A stretch of DNA of 64,000 bases from Cryptomeria japonica (Eukaryota; Streptophyta; Pinopsida; Cupressales; Cupressaceae): assembly GCF_030272615.1 (NCBI RefSeq), contig NC_081409.1, positions 528,486,291 to 528,550,290 of the forward strand. The letters are read 5' to 3'. Shown one piece after another: positions 47,493 to 59,142 of the stretch. Both the position numbers and the translations under genes were made by a program. Position 1 is the stretch's first letter. Every line of letters starts with the position of its first letter. The notes under the pieces were generated by a model. The model did not search any database. It was not told the origin of the DNA and worked only from the letters and a program-made list of their open reading frames with translations.

Positions 47493-48800
47493 CTATTCTC
47501 CTTCCAAGTTTGAGAGTTGATAGGCACCAGAGCTGAATACTGCAGTTTCAATGTAGGGACCCAACCAGTTGGGTTCAAACTTCCCTTTATTGTCGCAAAA
47601 CTGTTGATTTTTTGGATTTTCTCTCAGAACTAGGTCACCAACCTGAAATTCTCTTTGTTGAACTTTCTTGTTATATCCTCTGGAAATTCTCTTATGATAC
47701 ACTCTGAGATGATCAAATGCCACTTGCCGACGCTCATCCATCAATTTGAGTTCTTGCAATCTAGATATTCTATGATCTTCATTAGTAACAAGACCTTGCA
47801 AAGAAACTCTTAGAGATGGTATTTCTACTTCAATAGGTAGTACTACTTCAGACCCATACACTAAAGAGAAAGGTGTAGCCCCAGTAGGTGTTCTGATACT
47901 TGTTCTATAAGCCCATAGTGCAGGATTGAGCTGCAGATGCCAATCCTTCTTGGATTTGTTCACTGTTCTATGCAAGATAGTCGGAAGGTTTTTGTTAGAT
48001 ACCTCAACTTGTCCATTACCTTGAGGGTAGTATATCGATGACCAATGTTGCTTTATTTTGAATTTCTCACAAAGCTCATCCAGATCTTTATTCTTAAACT
48101 ATCCTCCATTATCAGTCATGATGGATGAAGGTATTCCATACCTGCAAATGATATAGTTCAGGATTAACAAGGCGACTTGTTTACCGATTGCTTTAATGAG
48201 TGGAACTGCTTCTACCCACTTGGTGAAATACTCAGTGGCAGTTATGATGAATTTATGTTCATTGGATGAAGTAGGATATATTTGACCAATGAGATCAAAG
48301 GCCCATTGTTGAAAAGGCTAGTGTGTTATAAATGGTATGAGGTCCCTTGCCAGGGCATGTATGAGATTTCCATGAAGCTGACATTTCTCACAAGTCTTAG
48401 CAAATTGGATGGCATATTTTTCCACGTCTGGCCAGTAGTAGCCAGCCCGTAGTAGTTTCCGAGCTAAAGTAAGGCCATTCAAATGAGATCCACAAATACC
48501 TTCATGGACCTCTGATAATGCACGTTTAGATTCTTTAGTTTCTAGACATCTAAGCAATGTACCATCCAAACCTTGTCTAAATAAATCATTAGCTATTATA
48601 ACATATCGTGAAGCATTTCAAGTTAGGTTTCTTTTCTCATTTTGGGTAAGATTTCTAGGGATAATTTGGTTGCATGGATAGGAATAGATGTGGCTATATC
48701 GGGATGAGTCATGTCCAATAATAGAACAGACTATTTGGGTCTCGGGAGAATCACAAGTAGGGTAATATAAATCTTTCACCAGGAAATCAAAGCGAAAATT
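47493..48800 (-). pseudogene. Integrase of element B
   Basis: The HHCC zinc finger shows HEGICGSHLNG, YYWPDVEKYA and CEKCQLHG. The core has the aspartates in WAFDLIGQIYP and IMTDNGG and the glutamate in NGQVEVSNK. The C-terminal part reads FQVGDLVLRENPKN and KFEPNWLGPYIE. Stops follow the THS-like junction near 48,318 and DNGG near 48,104; another is near 48,615. All are in the same frame as gag. The catalytic D, D and E are present. It inserts the element DNA into the host genome. Confidence 0.92.
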
Positions 48801-49690
48801 GGACTCCTGTAACTAAGGTATAGATTCCAAGGTAGCCATAGCATCTGCTGCTCTGTTTACGAACCTAGGAATCTGTTGGAATGATACAAAAGCAAAATAC
48901 TTCTTAAGATCATCAACCATCCTCTTGTAAGGCATCAGTTTCTCATCTCAAGTCTGATATGTACCATTGATTTGATTAACCACCAGCTGAGAATCTCCAT
49001 AGATATACAATTCTGCAACCTTCCATTCAATAACCAGTTTTATCCCATTCACCAAACCTTCATATTCTGCAATGTTGTTTGTGCAAGGGAATAGAATCTT
49101 ATAAGACTTTGGGATTGAATACTTCTTAGGAGTAATGAATAATATGCCAGCACCTGAACCATTTTGAGTAAAGGACCCATCAAAGAACATTTTCCAAGGT
49201 TGTTGAGTAAGGTGCATTATTGATTCATCTGGAAACTCTATGTGTAGCGGTTGAGTGTCCTCAAGCAGAGCTTCAACAAGTTGATTAGAAATTACCTATC
49301 CTTTTATGGCTTTGCGTTCCACATATTCAATGTCAAACTCTATAAGGATCATGACCCATTTCACTAATCTTCCTTTAAGTGTTGCCTTATTGAGAAGATA
49401 CTTGAGTGGATCAATTTTGGCCACTAGCTTGACTGAATGTGCTAGCATGTAGTGTCTCAGTTTTTGTGATGCAAAGACTAATTCCAAGCATGCTTTTTCT
49501 ATTATAGTGTAGTTCATTTCATAAGACACCAATGTCCTGCTGATGTAATAAATAGCTTGTTCCTTTTTATTGTCATCCTGTTGCACCAGAAGTGTCCCCA
49601 GTGATGAATCAGTTGTTGATATATATAAGATTAGTGGTTTACCCTGAATCAGTGGCATCAATATTAGTGGATTTGATAGGTAATCTTTTA
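48801..49690 (-). pseudogene. RNase H and additional archaeal-type RNase H of element B
   Basis: The RT-linked RNase H (49,661-49,296) reads LYISTTDSSLGTLLVQQDDN, EQAIYYISRTLVSYEMNY and LVAKIDPLKYLLNK. After one stop comes a second RNase H (49,217-48,948): KMFFDGSFTQNGSGAGILF, NNIAEYEGLVNGIKL and YIYGDSQLVVNQI, with D, E and D catalytic positions kept. This second copy is the additional RNase H known from Tat elements. A linker with further coding sequence leads to integrase. Confidence 0.9.
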
Positions 49691-50640
49691 TCTACTGAAG
49701 ATGTTGTTCACACTATTGATCCTAGTTGTATATTACTCCTTTTATCAATACCTTTGTGAAAGGTTGAGCTTTGTCTGCTAGCTGAGAAATGAATTGTCTG
49801 ATGGATTGAAGACATGCCTGTAGACTTCTCATTTGATTGATGGTCTTCAGAGGTGGCATTTCCATTATAGCTTGGACCTTCTCAGGATCAACCTTGATTC
49901 CCTTCTTTAAAATGATATAGCCAAGTAGTTTACCAAATGTCACTCTGAATGCACACTTCTTTGGATTTAACCGGAGTTTGAACTTTCCCATTCTGTCAAG
50001 TATAGGACCTAACTCTTGAATATGTGTTGATATTTTCATAGTCTTCACTAAGGTGTCATCAACATAATCTTCCATATTCTTATGCATCATGTCATGAAAA
50101 ATAGTTGTAACTGCTCTTTGATAGGTTACTCCTGCGTTCTTTAGCCCAAATGGCATGACGTTCTAGCAAAAGGTTCCCCATGCATAGATGAAAGTTGTCT
50201 TTTCTTGATCTCCAGGAGCTATTTTGATTTGATTGTATCCAGAGAATCCGTCCATTAGTGAGTACATCTCATATCCAGCAGTCATGTCGACTATCATATC
50301 AATATTTGGTAATGGAAAGTCATCCTTCAGACATGCTTTGTTAAGATTTCTGAAGTCCATGCAAACTCTGATAGATTTATCCATCTTCAACATAGGTACT
50401 ATGTTTGAAATTCATTCGGCATAATCTATAGCTCTAATGAATCCAGCTTTGAGCAGTTTTTCTAGTTCAGCCTTGACCAATAGTGCTACATGCAGGTGCA
50501 TCTTATGGATTTTTTGCTTAACTGGTTTTACTCCCGATCTAATTAAAAGATGGTGCATAATGAGATCAAGATCCAAGCCTAGCATATCAAAGTACGTCCA
50601 TGCAAATTTTATTTTCTTTTCTAAGAATAGCTAAGTGAAC
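49691..50640 (-). pseudogene. Reverse transcriptase of element B
   Basis: Motifs in order: LLVKAELEKLLKAGFIRAID, IRVCMDFRNLNKA, DDFPLPNIDMIVDM, YSLMDGFSGYNQIKI, MPFGLKNAGVTYQRAVT, the catalytic box EDYVDDTLVK (about 50,060-50,090) and LNPKKCAFRVTFGKLLGY. Stops lie near 50,416, 50,162 and 49,720, each at a conserved residue, all in one frame. The line is homologous to E's RT. Confidence 0.93.
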
Positions 50641-52733
50641 TCCTTCAATTATTCTGCTGATAGTGATTGAGCTACATGAATGATGTGTGGTGTTTCTTGA
50701 CCCCCAATGTTCACTGGCTAAGTTGGCTCGATCAATATGGAGGACCTTTCCTGGAAATGACTTGGGAGTATATCAAGTATCTCACCTTCAAGCTCCTCAG
50801 AGAGGTTTTCACCTTTAGGTACATCCTTTATTTTCTCTTTTTTAGATTCTGACACCGCCACAATGTGGTTTTCACCGTCAGATCTTTTATTTTTATTATT
50901 CTTGTTTTTGTGACTAAGATACTTGATATCCACTTCAATCATGTTTTCACTCTGTTCACTAGTGGAAGAGTTTATAGGTTTGACTTCATTGAGATAATAG
51001 GCTAATGTATAGTCATTAGCAAAAGTAGGTATATTCATGGGCTGGTTTTGTAAAGTACATTTAATCAATTCGGGATGTACGAAGGATAAATCTTGGATAG
51101 GTTCAAGAGAATTCACGGTATTGTTATCACAGTGGCGGATCGAAAAGTTGAGTTCCAGAAGAATACCTTGCGTAAGTGTCTCAAGACCAGGAAGAGTCAG
51201 ATCATGATTATCAAAGTTCACATTAATATTTAGTTGATCTAATCTGATAGACATACTTGTAACATCGTTCACTATGCCAGACTGGACATCATATCGTGGT
51301 TTAACAATGATAAGATCAGTAAATAGATTTTCATTGTTTGTATTAGCTGATTTAGAATTTGAGGCTGAGTAGATATTGTCCTAAATAGGACTGTCATCAG
51401 AGTCATCAGGTGAATTTTTTGAGTCTTCTTCAAGTGATTTAATAAGTGTATGTATGGTATCAATGCCAACATCTTTAATACTACAAGTTCCTTCATGTTG
51501 TGGTTCATTTGTCACTTGTATCTGACACACTTGTTGACATGATCTTGATGTTTCTGTGATTTGTTGTCGTCTACTCCATTCAGCTTCCTCTAGGCTTATA
51601 ACTGGTTCTTGTTCTATAGCTTCCAACTCTTCTTGTGTAGTGCTATACCTAATTTGTTTTGTTTTAGGATAGGGGTACATATATGTGAAGCTTTCTGGTA
51701 TTCTTCCTTCTTTCAGTCCTTGTTCATAATTTTCTCATCTCTTTTGTCTAATTTCTTGTATTTATTTCTCTAGTTTTATGCACATCATCTCTTGAGTATC
51801 ATCTATGACATCGCTAGACTCTTCTGGAGTTTCTATAGTGTATGTGTCTAAGAGGTGGTCAGGATCCCATTCATACTCATTTGAATCAGTCTCTGAATTG
51901 TCTACTTGTTGTCTGCCAGTATATGTGATTGAAACTTTTAGTGGTACAAACAATTCTCTGATTCTTACTACTTCATCTCTTATATCCTTAGGGACCTCAA
52001 CTTCCTGTATTATTGTGGCTAATACCATCAAAGCTTGAGCACTGATTGTTTCTTCTTTCTTGACTGTTGATTCCTCTTTCTCTTTTCTATACTCTGCTTT
52101 TGTTTGTTGAGTGTCTACTTCCTGTAATGTTAAAGGCGATATTTTTTTCTGCCACTTAGACTTAGAAACATGTTTTTGATCTGATGTCTTTTTCAGATCG
52201 TAACCCAGTCTAGCCTTATCATTTATAGATTTGGTTTGTAGCTGAATTGGTTTAGTAAAACCTTCCTTTTGTTTTCCCAAAGGACCAGTACCTAAGTACC
52301 CCATGCGTTGAATCATTTTGTAGCCAGGACCATATTGGTTAGAGGAAATCTCACAATGTCATACCTCCTCATTTTGACTATCTTCCTTAAAGAGCCAGTT
52401 AAGAACAACATCCTCTTCTATCTCATCCGCCAAGGAGGTAGAAGAATCTACAAAGAGACCATCATATATGGTATTTGGAGCTGAAGTTTGTGTTCTCCTA
52501 GCATCTGATGAATTGCCCAACTGTTTTGGTGATTGAGGGAGAGAAACTAATGAAAGTACCAGTTCTATCTTGTAGCCGATATTTGTAATCTTCAATCTCT
52601 TTTCTAAGTCTTTCATTAGTTCTTCTGGATCTGCATTTGGAGAGGCTGCCCTATTATGAGGCATAAAAGTATCTGCACCTTTTGTCAATGCATTATAGAT
52701 GACATTTGTATCAGTAGGAATACTGACTTTGTC
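50641..52733 (-). pseudogene. Long linker with G-patch between protease and RT of element B
   Basis: About 690 codons in the common frame. Near 52,350-52,260 QYGPGYKMIQRMGYLGTGPL is a G-patch, a glycine-rich nucleic-acid-binding motif, in the same place as in E. The rest is acidic and polar with no recognised domain: E/S-rich segments at 52,200-51,800 and 51,680-51,380, and a lysine-rich piece (NKNNKNKRSDGENH) near 50,890. In-frame stops lie near 52,359, 51,760, 51,727, 51,380, 50,716, 50,650 and 50,632. Its length is unusual for gypsy polyproteins. Confidence 0.75.
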
Positions 52734-53110
52734 TTAGTTATAAGGAAACTTTAAGCATTGATGGTATGTTGATGGTACTACCTTCATTTCATGAATCCAC
52801 GGCCTGCCCAGTAATATATTGTATGACAAAGGAATATCAAGTAACTGGAAAAGGACATCTCTTTCTATAGGTCCCACTCTAATAGGTAATGACACCAGAC
52901 CTTTAGAAGTCTTTTCTTCCTCATCATAGGCTTTTATTGTTATTTTCTTGCCAAGATCAATGACATTTTTAGAGAATCCTAGTTGTGTAAGAAGACTATA
53001 AGTACAGATATTCAACCCCGCGCCTCCATCTATCAAAACGCATTTGACTCTGTGTTTGTGGATCATGGCTTCAATATGCAATGGCTGGTTATGTGGATGA
53101 TTTAGCGAGT
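52734..53110 (-). pseudogene. Aspartic protease of element B
   Basis: KCVLIDGGAGLNICTYSLLT at about 53,045-52,985 carries the catalytic aspartate. The D-G-G triad replaces D-S/T-G, as in E. YNILLGRPWIHEMKVVPSTY near 52,830-52,770 is the C-terminal part (ILGRPWL-type) of Ty3 proteases. A TAA ends this part at 52,734 (CAA expected), after which the frame goes on. Confidence 0.85.
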
Positions 53111-55241
53111 TGTCATCTTCTTCAGAGAAGGTTAGATTGTGAGGTAAATTCAAATGACCCACCATAGACTGAAACCGATCAATGTCTAAATCTTTTGGAA
53201 CGTTGGTGGTGAGCAATGCTTTGTCTAGGATCTCTTTGTGAGCAGATGAGAGTTTTAGCAATTCCAAGATTGAGATTTGAGAATTTGTCCTTTTCAACTG
53301 TTCAACGACACTATATCCAGAAGATGATGATGAAGTTAACCTTTTAAATTTGTCCAAGGTTGATTCTTTTTGTTTGTTTGGCAAGGTTGGTGGGTTTGAT
53401 GTTGCTTGAGCCAAGTCGGAAGGAATAGCTCCTTGGAGGGTGACTTTCTTTTGAGAATGGGTGAGAGCTCTTGCATAGCATGATTCATTTGGTTTATCTT
53501 GGACTATAATCACATTGCAATATTTCAAGTGGGAAGGCTCAATCATGTTGATAACGTTGTCCTGACTGGTATAAGTATAATTTACCTTGGCACCTCCTTT
53601 GGTCTTTGAAGAATCACCTTGTTTGTAAATAGGCAAAGGGTCTTTAAATGCTTTATGATTTGCATTAGTCAGATGATTCCCAACAACAACTTTACCAGTG
53701 TCTATGAGATCTTGAATCTCATGTTTTAGCTTCATACAATTGTTTATGTTATGACCTTTATTCCGATGGAAGTCACAGTATTCATTTTCTCTCCACCATC
53801 TTGGTTTGACTTCTAGATCATATGGTTTGGAGTTATCTGGTAGTGTTATCAAGTTGTTTGCCAACAGAGTTTTGAAAGTGGATTCATATGATTCTTCGAG
53901 AGGAGTAAAATCATGCTTAGGTTTGGAAAGCCAAGGCTTTTCTTTGAACCATTCCTTTGTTTTCTTTGGCAGATTTTTTGTTGCAGCCTCATCGGCTTTA
54001 AGTGCTTGTGTACCACTAACCAAGTTGAATATTGTGGATTTTGAGTTGGTTTTGACAATGTCTACTACTCCATCATTAACAACATTCTTGTTGTTGTCTT
54101 TGCCAAACTTCCAATACTTTTTCTTCTCTTTAGAGCTAGATCTTGGTTGTGTTTCTTTCCAAGGCATGATATCCCCCTTGTTTATGAGCACATCTTCTAT
54201 TTGAATGGCATTATCTACCATTTTGTTAAATGATGGGTGTACTTGTATTTGTACACTATACTTCAGTTCGGGGACCAAGTTATTGACAAATATATCCATT
54301 TTCTCAGAGTCTGGGATAGGTTGAGAATACCTAGAAAACATCTTTCTCCAGCGTTGGAGGAAAGTAAGAAGAGGCTCCCCTGTTTTTTGTTTAGTATTGT
54401 GAAGCTCGATCATAGTCACAGGATATTGAATGTTGTATGAGTACTGTTGTAAAAATAGTTGGATTAGTTCTTCGAACATTTTTATTCCCTTGGGTAGACT
54501 TGAGAACCATTCCATTGCTTGACCCCCTAAACTCCTTGGGAAAAGGCGCATGAGGTACGTTTGATCATGCATGAACTCCATATAGGCAGCACAAAACTCT
54601 CTGACATGATCTTGAGGATCTGAGGTACCATCATACTTATCAAATTTTGGGATCTCCACTTGTAAAGAAAATGGAGGCATATATAGATTCTTGTCAAATG
54701 GAAAGGGACATATTGTTTCCAAAGAATATTGTTTTGGGGACTTGTCTTTATTTTTCACTTCTGTGGCCTCCATTCGTAAGGCTTGTAATTGTTTGTGTAC
54801 CATGAGTATAGGTGAATCTTTCTTTTTAGTAACAAGCGTCTAAACATCATATCCAGTAGGAAGTTTAGCACCTTGTTTTGCCAGTTTTAAGAAATAGTCT
54901 TCCTTCTCTCTGGTCATGATACCTTTCATCATTTTTCTAAAGTCTTTGTCCTTTTGACAATCAAGGATTTCTTTTTCTGGAGGTTCAATGTCTTCGTCAG
55001 CCTCACTTGATGATGAGGAATCATTATCATTTTTGGGAATGTTATTATCATCCTTGTTTCTATCATTGTGTTTTGTCTCATATATAGTGGGAGATTTAGG
55101 CTCATCAAAAATTGGTCCGCCTGATGATGATGATATGTCAGTAAGTGGATCCCTTTCATAAAATGGATTGTCCGTGTATGAAAAGGGTATTCCTTTTCCT
55201 TTGTCTTCTTTCTTACGAGAACTCCTAGTTTGTGTAGGCAT
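53111..55241 (-). pseudogene. gag: gag of element B
   Basis: ATG at 55,241; residues 1-133 (basic, then S/D/E-rich) end in a TAG at 54,840; the frame then runs without stop to the protease. The core MPPFSLQVEIPKFDKYDGTS, FCAAYMEFMHDQTYLMRLFP, AMEWFSSLPKGIKMFEELIQ and EPLLTFLQRWRKMF is a retrotransposon gag domain. A zinc-knuckle-like CDFHRNKGHNINNC is at about 53,783-53,740. E's gag aligns with this one. It forms the particle; the long N-terminal extension is not recognised. Confidence 0.9.
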
Positions 55242-57624
55242 TTTTATGGATTAGTTTGACCTAAAGTTGTTTGTGATGCAGAGGTCAAGATCAATTTCAG
55301 AGCTAGTTGTTCGTTAATGTATTGTTTGGGAGAAACAACTGAGATTCGGTCTAATTTTAAGAATGATCTATCCTGTATAAGATGTTTATCTAAGTTGATT
55401 CTAAGCGTAGTGTAAGATTTAGTCTAGTTTCAGGAACGATCTATCCTATATAAGACATTATCTAAGTGACTAAAATTTGATAGGTAGTTGATTGAACTAG
55501 CTGAAAGATTCTTGACGAAATCATGCAACGCAAATGGCAGAGGTACATTGTCTTGATCTGTTTATGTTCAGGAAAATGATAACTAGTATTATGTTCATTG
55601 TAAGCTATTTTTAGGCAAATTTGACTGTTCTGTTCTGACAAAACCAGAGACTCGTACGACAGAATTTTCTGAACCGGATGACAATTTAGCAGGTACAGGA
55701 TGACAACAGTTATCTTTTGTACGAGTTGCTGCTTCATACTGTATGATAGATGGGTATGTGCAGGATGACAAAAGACTCAGAGCAGTTATGTTTCATACGA
55801 TACAGGTTACAGAACCAGACGACAAATGAAAATGACTCGTACGACACAGGATCAGGTCTAGGATGACAAATTAGAAAACTCATACGACACAGGATCAGGT
55901 GCAGCATGATAAATTATCAGACTCGTACAACTATTCATAGGATAGAGCCTATAAATTCTGAGTTTTTTCGATTGCTGAGTATGATAATTGAGTATGACCA
56001 ATTCTGAGATGGACTGATTTTGGACTAGGATACAAAATTTTGACTTAAGATGGACAAGTTTTGACATGGACAGAGTTTCAACTTAGGACGGACTAGTTTC
56101 TGACATGGACAGAGTTTTGACTTAGGATGGACTAGTTTTTGACGTGGACAGAGTTTTGAGTTTGGATGGACTAGTTTCTGACACGGATAGAGTTTCAACT
56201 TAGGATGGACTAGTTTCTAACACGACAAAGTTTTGACTTAGGATGGACTAGTTTCTGACATGGACAGTTTCGACTTAAGACGAACTAGTTTTTTGACACA
56301 GACAAAATTTTGACTTAGGATGGACTAGTTTTTGACGCGGATAGAGATTTGACTTAGGATGAACTAGTTTCTGACATGGACAGAGTTTCAAATCACTGAG
56401 TTGTTTCTTGTCTTCTCCAATTTTGGTATTTCAATTTTTTGTTTCAGGGATGAAAACACAAAAAACAAGTAGTATGTATAGTGACTCCAATCACAACATG
56501 CAAGCCCTAAGGAATTTGGTGAGGAAAGAAAATTTTTGCTTTTAGACTCAGGTACACACCCAATAGATAATCAGAATACGGCCGCTAAGTCTCACGCAAT
56601 GGATTCTCAACACCATATTATCCGACTCCAAACGCTAATGGGGGCACGAAATGACAAGTATCTTGGGAGAGTTACTATCTCTCTTGCACAAAGATTATCT
56701 CCCTTTCAGAGATGAACCAGGTAGCTTCTAATTTTAATTGGAACTAGTCAGGCATCCGATCGGTGTGTCGAGGTATAAACTCAATTAAGAGGTCTCCCAG
56801 CCTTGAAAACCAAGGTTTCATATACCCGAAGGTACGGATTAGAGCTATTCCTGAACACTGTCATTGACTTCATTTTCATCAAATCACATTTATTTTATAG
56901 TGGTTTGGAGTACTTGGTGTCTAGCCATTCCCACTTAGGTCGTTCCCCTCACACTGGCCGTAATGGCTTTAAGAGTTTTTCAACCCCTCAGGAGGGCAGG
57001 CCTGCTAAAGATGTACAAATCTCAAACAAAGAAAAAGCTTCAAGGGTCTAGATTTCTAATTGTCTAGAAAAAGACAAGAGCATACTCTCCTACCTCTCAG
57101 AATCTTCTAAAAACATGAAAGACAGATTTATTCTTTAACCAGATATCAAGTTAGGTTCCTAAAAAATGAATTTAAAGAATACACGATGTTTAGTCGATTC
57201 TCCTTAGGCAACCTGCAAAGACAATGAATCAGTAGTCATATTGTCTTTGTGCAACAAGCATATTCTTTGAAAAGCATTCTGCAAAAACTGATTAGGCTGT
57301 GAAAATTTTTGAGATAACCAGATAAACAGTCAAAGTCAGTCGTCAAAATAATCAAAAAATCATGAAAATTTGCCTCTTTTTTTTAATTTTTTTTTTTTTA
57401 CCAGAAAATACAGAGTCGTACGACAGTATGAAAACTCATACGATACATGATCCCAACTCATACGAGATAGGATTCTAGTTCGTACGACACCTGCAGTTTG
57501 TCGTTTTAGCCTATGGTAATTGTCGTACGAGATGTATGGACGAAAAATTGAAAAATCTGAAATCTGGAAAATAACAAAAAAAATAAAGCAGTTAGTCTTG
57601 GAGGCCGAAAAATGTAGTCTTTGT
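55242..57624 (-). other. Untranslated leader of element B
   Basis: No gene. It holds two hairpin words of the GTCTAGTTTCAGGA...TATAAGAC type (55,349 and 55,422-55,456), clusters of ctcgtacgac (55,651, 55,831; variants 55,720-55,930 and 57,417-57,530) and a minisatellite. The part 56,950-57,624 is shared with G and partly with A. Elements of this group thus have unusually long, repeat-rich leaders. Confidence 0.65.
56050..56395. repeat. 39-bp minisatellite in the leader of element B
   Basis: Eight units centred on ACTAGT at 56,093, 56,131, 56,170, 56,210, 56,248, 56,284, 56,324 and 56,363; spacing 36-40 bp. Unit type: gactagtttctgacatggac then agagttttgacttaggatg. Confidence 0.92.
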
Positions 57625-57641
57625 CCCCACGGTGGGCGCCA
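57625..57641 (-). promoter_or_regulatory. tRNA-Lys primer-binding site of element B
   Basis: ccccacggtgggcgcca equals the 3' end of plant tRNA-Lys(CUU) plus CCA, as I recall that tRNA: 17 of 17 bases. On the minus strand it starts TGGCGCCCACCG, 4 bases from the LTR. Confidence 0.88.
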
Positions 57642-57645
57642 TATA

Positions 57646-58751
57646 TGTGTGTGTGAAAAAGTGGTTTGTAGCTACAAGCACAACACTTCATTTAAGTCAT
57701 TACATGCATGGTTAGTAATCAATAATCAATAAGTAATAAACCATAACAAAGCGACTAATTGCCTTCTAAAAGATGCGAGTATAAGATTGCTCTTAGATTT
57801 TTATAATCAATACCAGTGACTAGACTACACCAAGATGAAGGATTTAATCTATATGATATTAACTATATGGATGCAAGATGGATGAATAATTCAAGCAAAT
57901 AATCAATTCAAGCAATAATGGATGCAAATAATCTAAAAAGCACAATAATCTTCAATGACTCCAAAGCGAAATTAGTGTGATAATAATCTCCAAGCGTGTT
58001 CTCAAAAATCTCTCGGGTGAATTGAAATGAGAGTTGAAGACTGAATTTATAGAGAATTACCAAGAGAAAAGCTCAATTTAGGATTAATTGAAAATAATTG
58101 AGAAATCAGGTTTAGTTAACCTTGAGATAGATTCCAATTATAATTTAATTGAAATGCATTCAAATTAGAAGTCCAAGTTGCATTGGAAATAATAATAAAT
58201 TAATTCCATGCATTTGTGATAAAAATAGATAATTCTTTTATTTATTCAAGAAAAGAGTCTTTTCAATGTAACTGAACTTCTTTTTCTGAAAAGCTTTGAG
58301 TTCCAATTTTAGAGAATAATTCAATTAATTTCTTTTATGATTTCAAGTTCTAAATTTAGAAAAAGAAATAATATCTCAAGTTTGATTTCTCTCTCAATTC
58401 AATTCTTTTATTTTAATTTCAATTCAACTCCTGTTTTGTAATTAATTCCTCTTTTGTAATAAATTAATTCATTTTGCATGATTAAATGGCAATTTTATTA
58501 ATTAATTAAATACGCAAGGATATTTAATAAATTAAAATGGGATAATTGATCAAAATGATATTCTTGGAAATGATTCAATTAATTAAATGAATATTTAATT
58601 AATATTGAGTAATTGATTTGCCATGTGATATTTGATGATTAAAGAATTAATAATGTGCTTAAGATTGATTTAATTGCCTTTGGTTAGGACCTTGGTGATG
58701 TTGTTGAGATTAGGGGCCCATGGTTTAGATGACCATTTTTAGGGTATTACA
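57646..58751 (-). repeat. 5' LTR of element B
   Basis: Begins TGTGTGTGTGAAAAAGTGG and ends AGGGTATTACA. TATA box aatttataga at 58,044-58,053 on the minus strand. Very similar to 41,183-42,276. Confidence 0.94.
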
Positions 58752-58756
58752 TAAGC

Positions 58757-59080
58757 TTCTAATCAAGCTTTGGGATCTCTAACAATATTCAGTCCTAGCA
58801 GAGCACTTTGTAGACCTTAATCGGGCAGTTATCTATTACTACAAATAGTTAACTTGTGAGTTCCATCTCACAGTGGTTTTTACCTATTTGGGTTTTCCAC
58901 GTACAAACACTTGTGCTATGGTGGATGATTTACTTTTTGTGGATGTTGTTATATAATTTTGGATTGCATGCATTGTGTTTAAAAGCTTTGTTAAGTTCAT
59001 CTATCGGTTAGTGCTTGAAGTAGTTTTATTTTTGGTGTCACTGATTCAGCCCCCCCTCTCAGTGCTTTTCAAGTCCATCA
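58757..59080 (+). repeat. 5' LTR of element H, right part
   Basis: Resumes the LTR after B's target duplication. It has the copia LTR end: tttccacgtacaaacacttg, gattcagccccccctctcag and the final tccatca. Confidence 0.75.
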
Positions 59081-59082
59081 AT

Positions 59083-59095
59083 TGGTATCAGTGCC
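59083..59095 (+). promoter_or_regulatory. Primer-binding site of element H
   Basis: tggtatcagtgcc, one base different from the initiator-Met site TGGTATCAGAGCC, two bases after the LTR end. Confidence 0.85.
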
Positions 59096-59142
59096 AAACT
59101 TCTTTGAAGCCTAATCACTTAGAAGGGAGCCTTGACACCACC

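Larger units (their letters stand above)
41183..58751 (-). mobile_element. Element B: long autonomous-type Tat-lineage Ty3/gypsy element with antisense PMD gene
   Basis: 17.6 kb, LTRs of about 1.1 kb. Read leftward: 5' LTR, tRNA-Lys primer site, 2.4-kb leader with a minisatellite, a gag-pol frame of 2,583 codons (55,241-47,493), a spacer with conserved blocks, a PMD gene on the opposite strand (44,042-45,800), a further spacer, two polypurine tracts and the 3' LTR. The order gag, protease, RT, RNase H, second RNase H, integrase and the antisense extra gene after integrase fit the Tat lineage. About 19 in-frame stops and no frameshift in gag-pol mean it is dead but not very old. Confidence 0.92.

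Noticed and set aside
53806-54204. Plus-strand open frame of 132 codons
   Set aside because: Shadow of element B's gag on the opposite strand.
47493-55241. Possible env-like gene in element B
   Set aside because: No frame with signal peptide or transmembrane segment was seen between integrase and the 3' LTR; the only extra gene there is PMD on the other strand.
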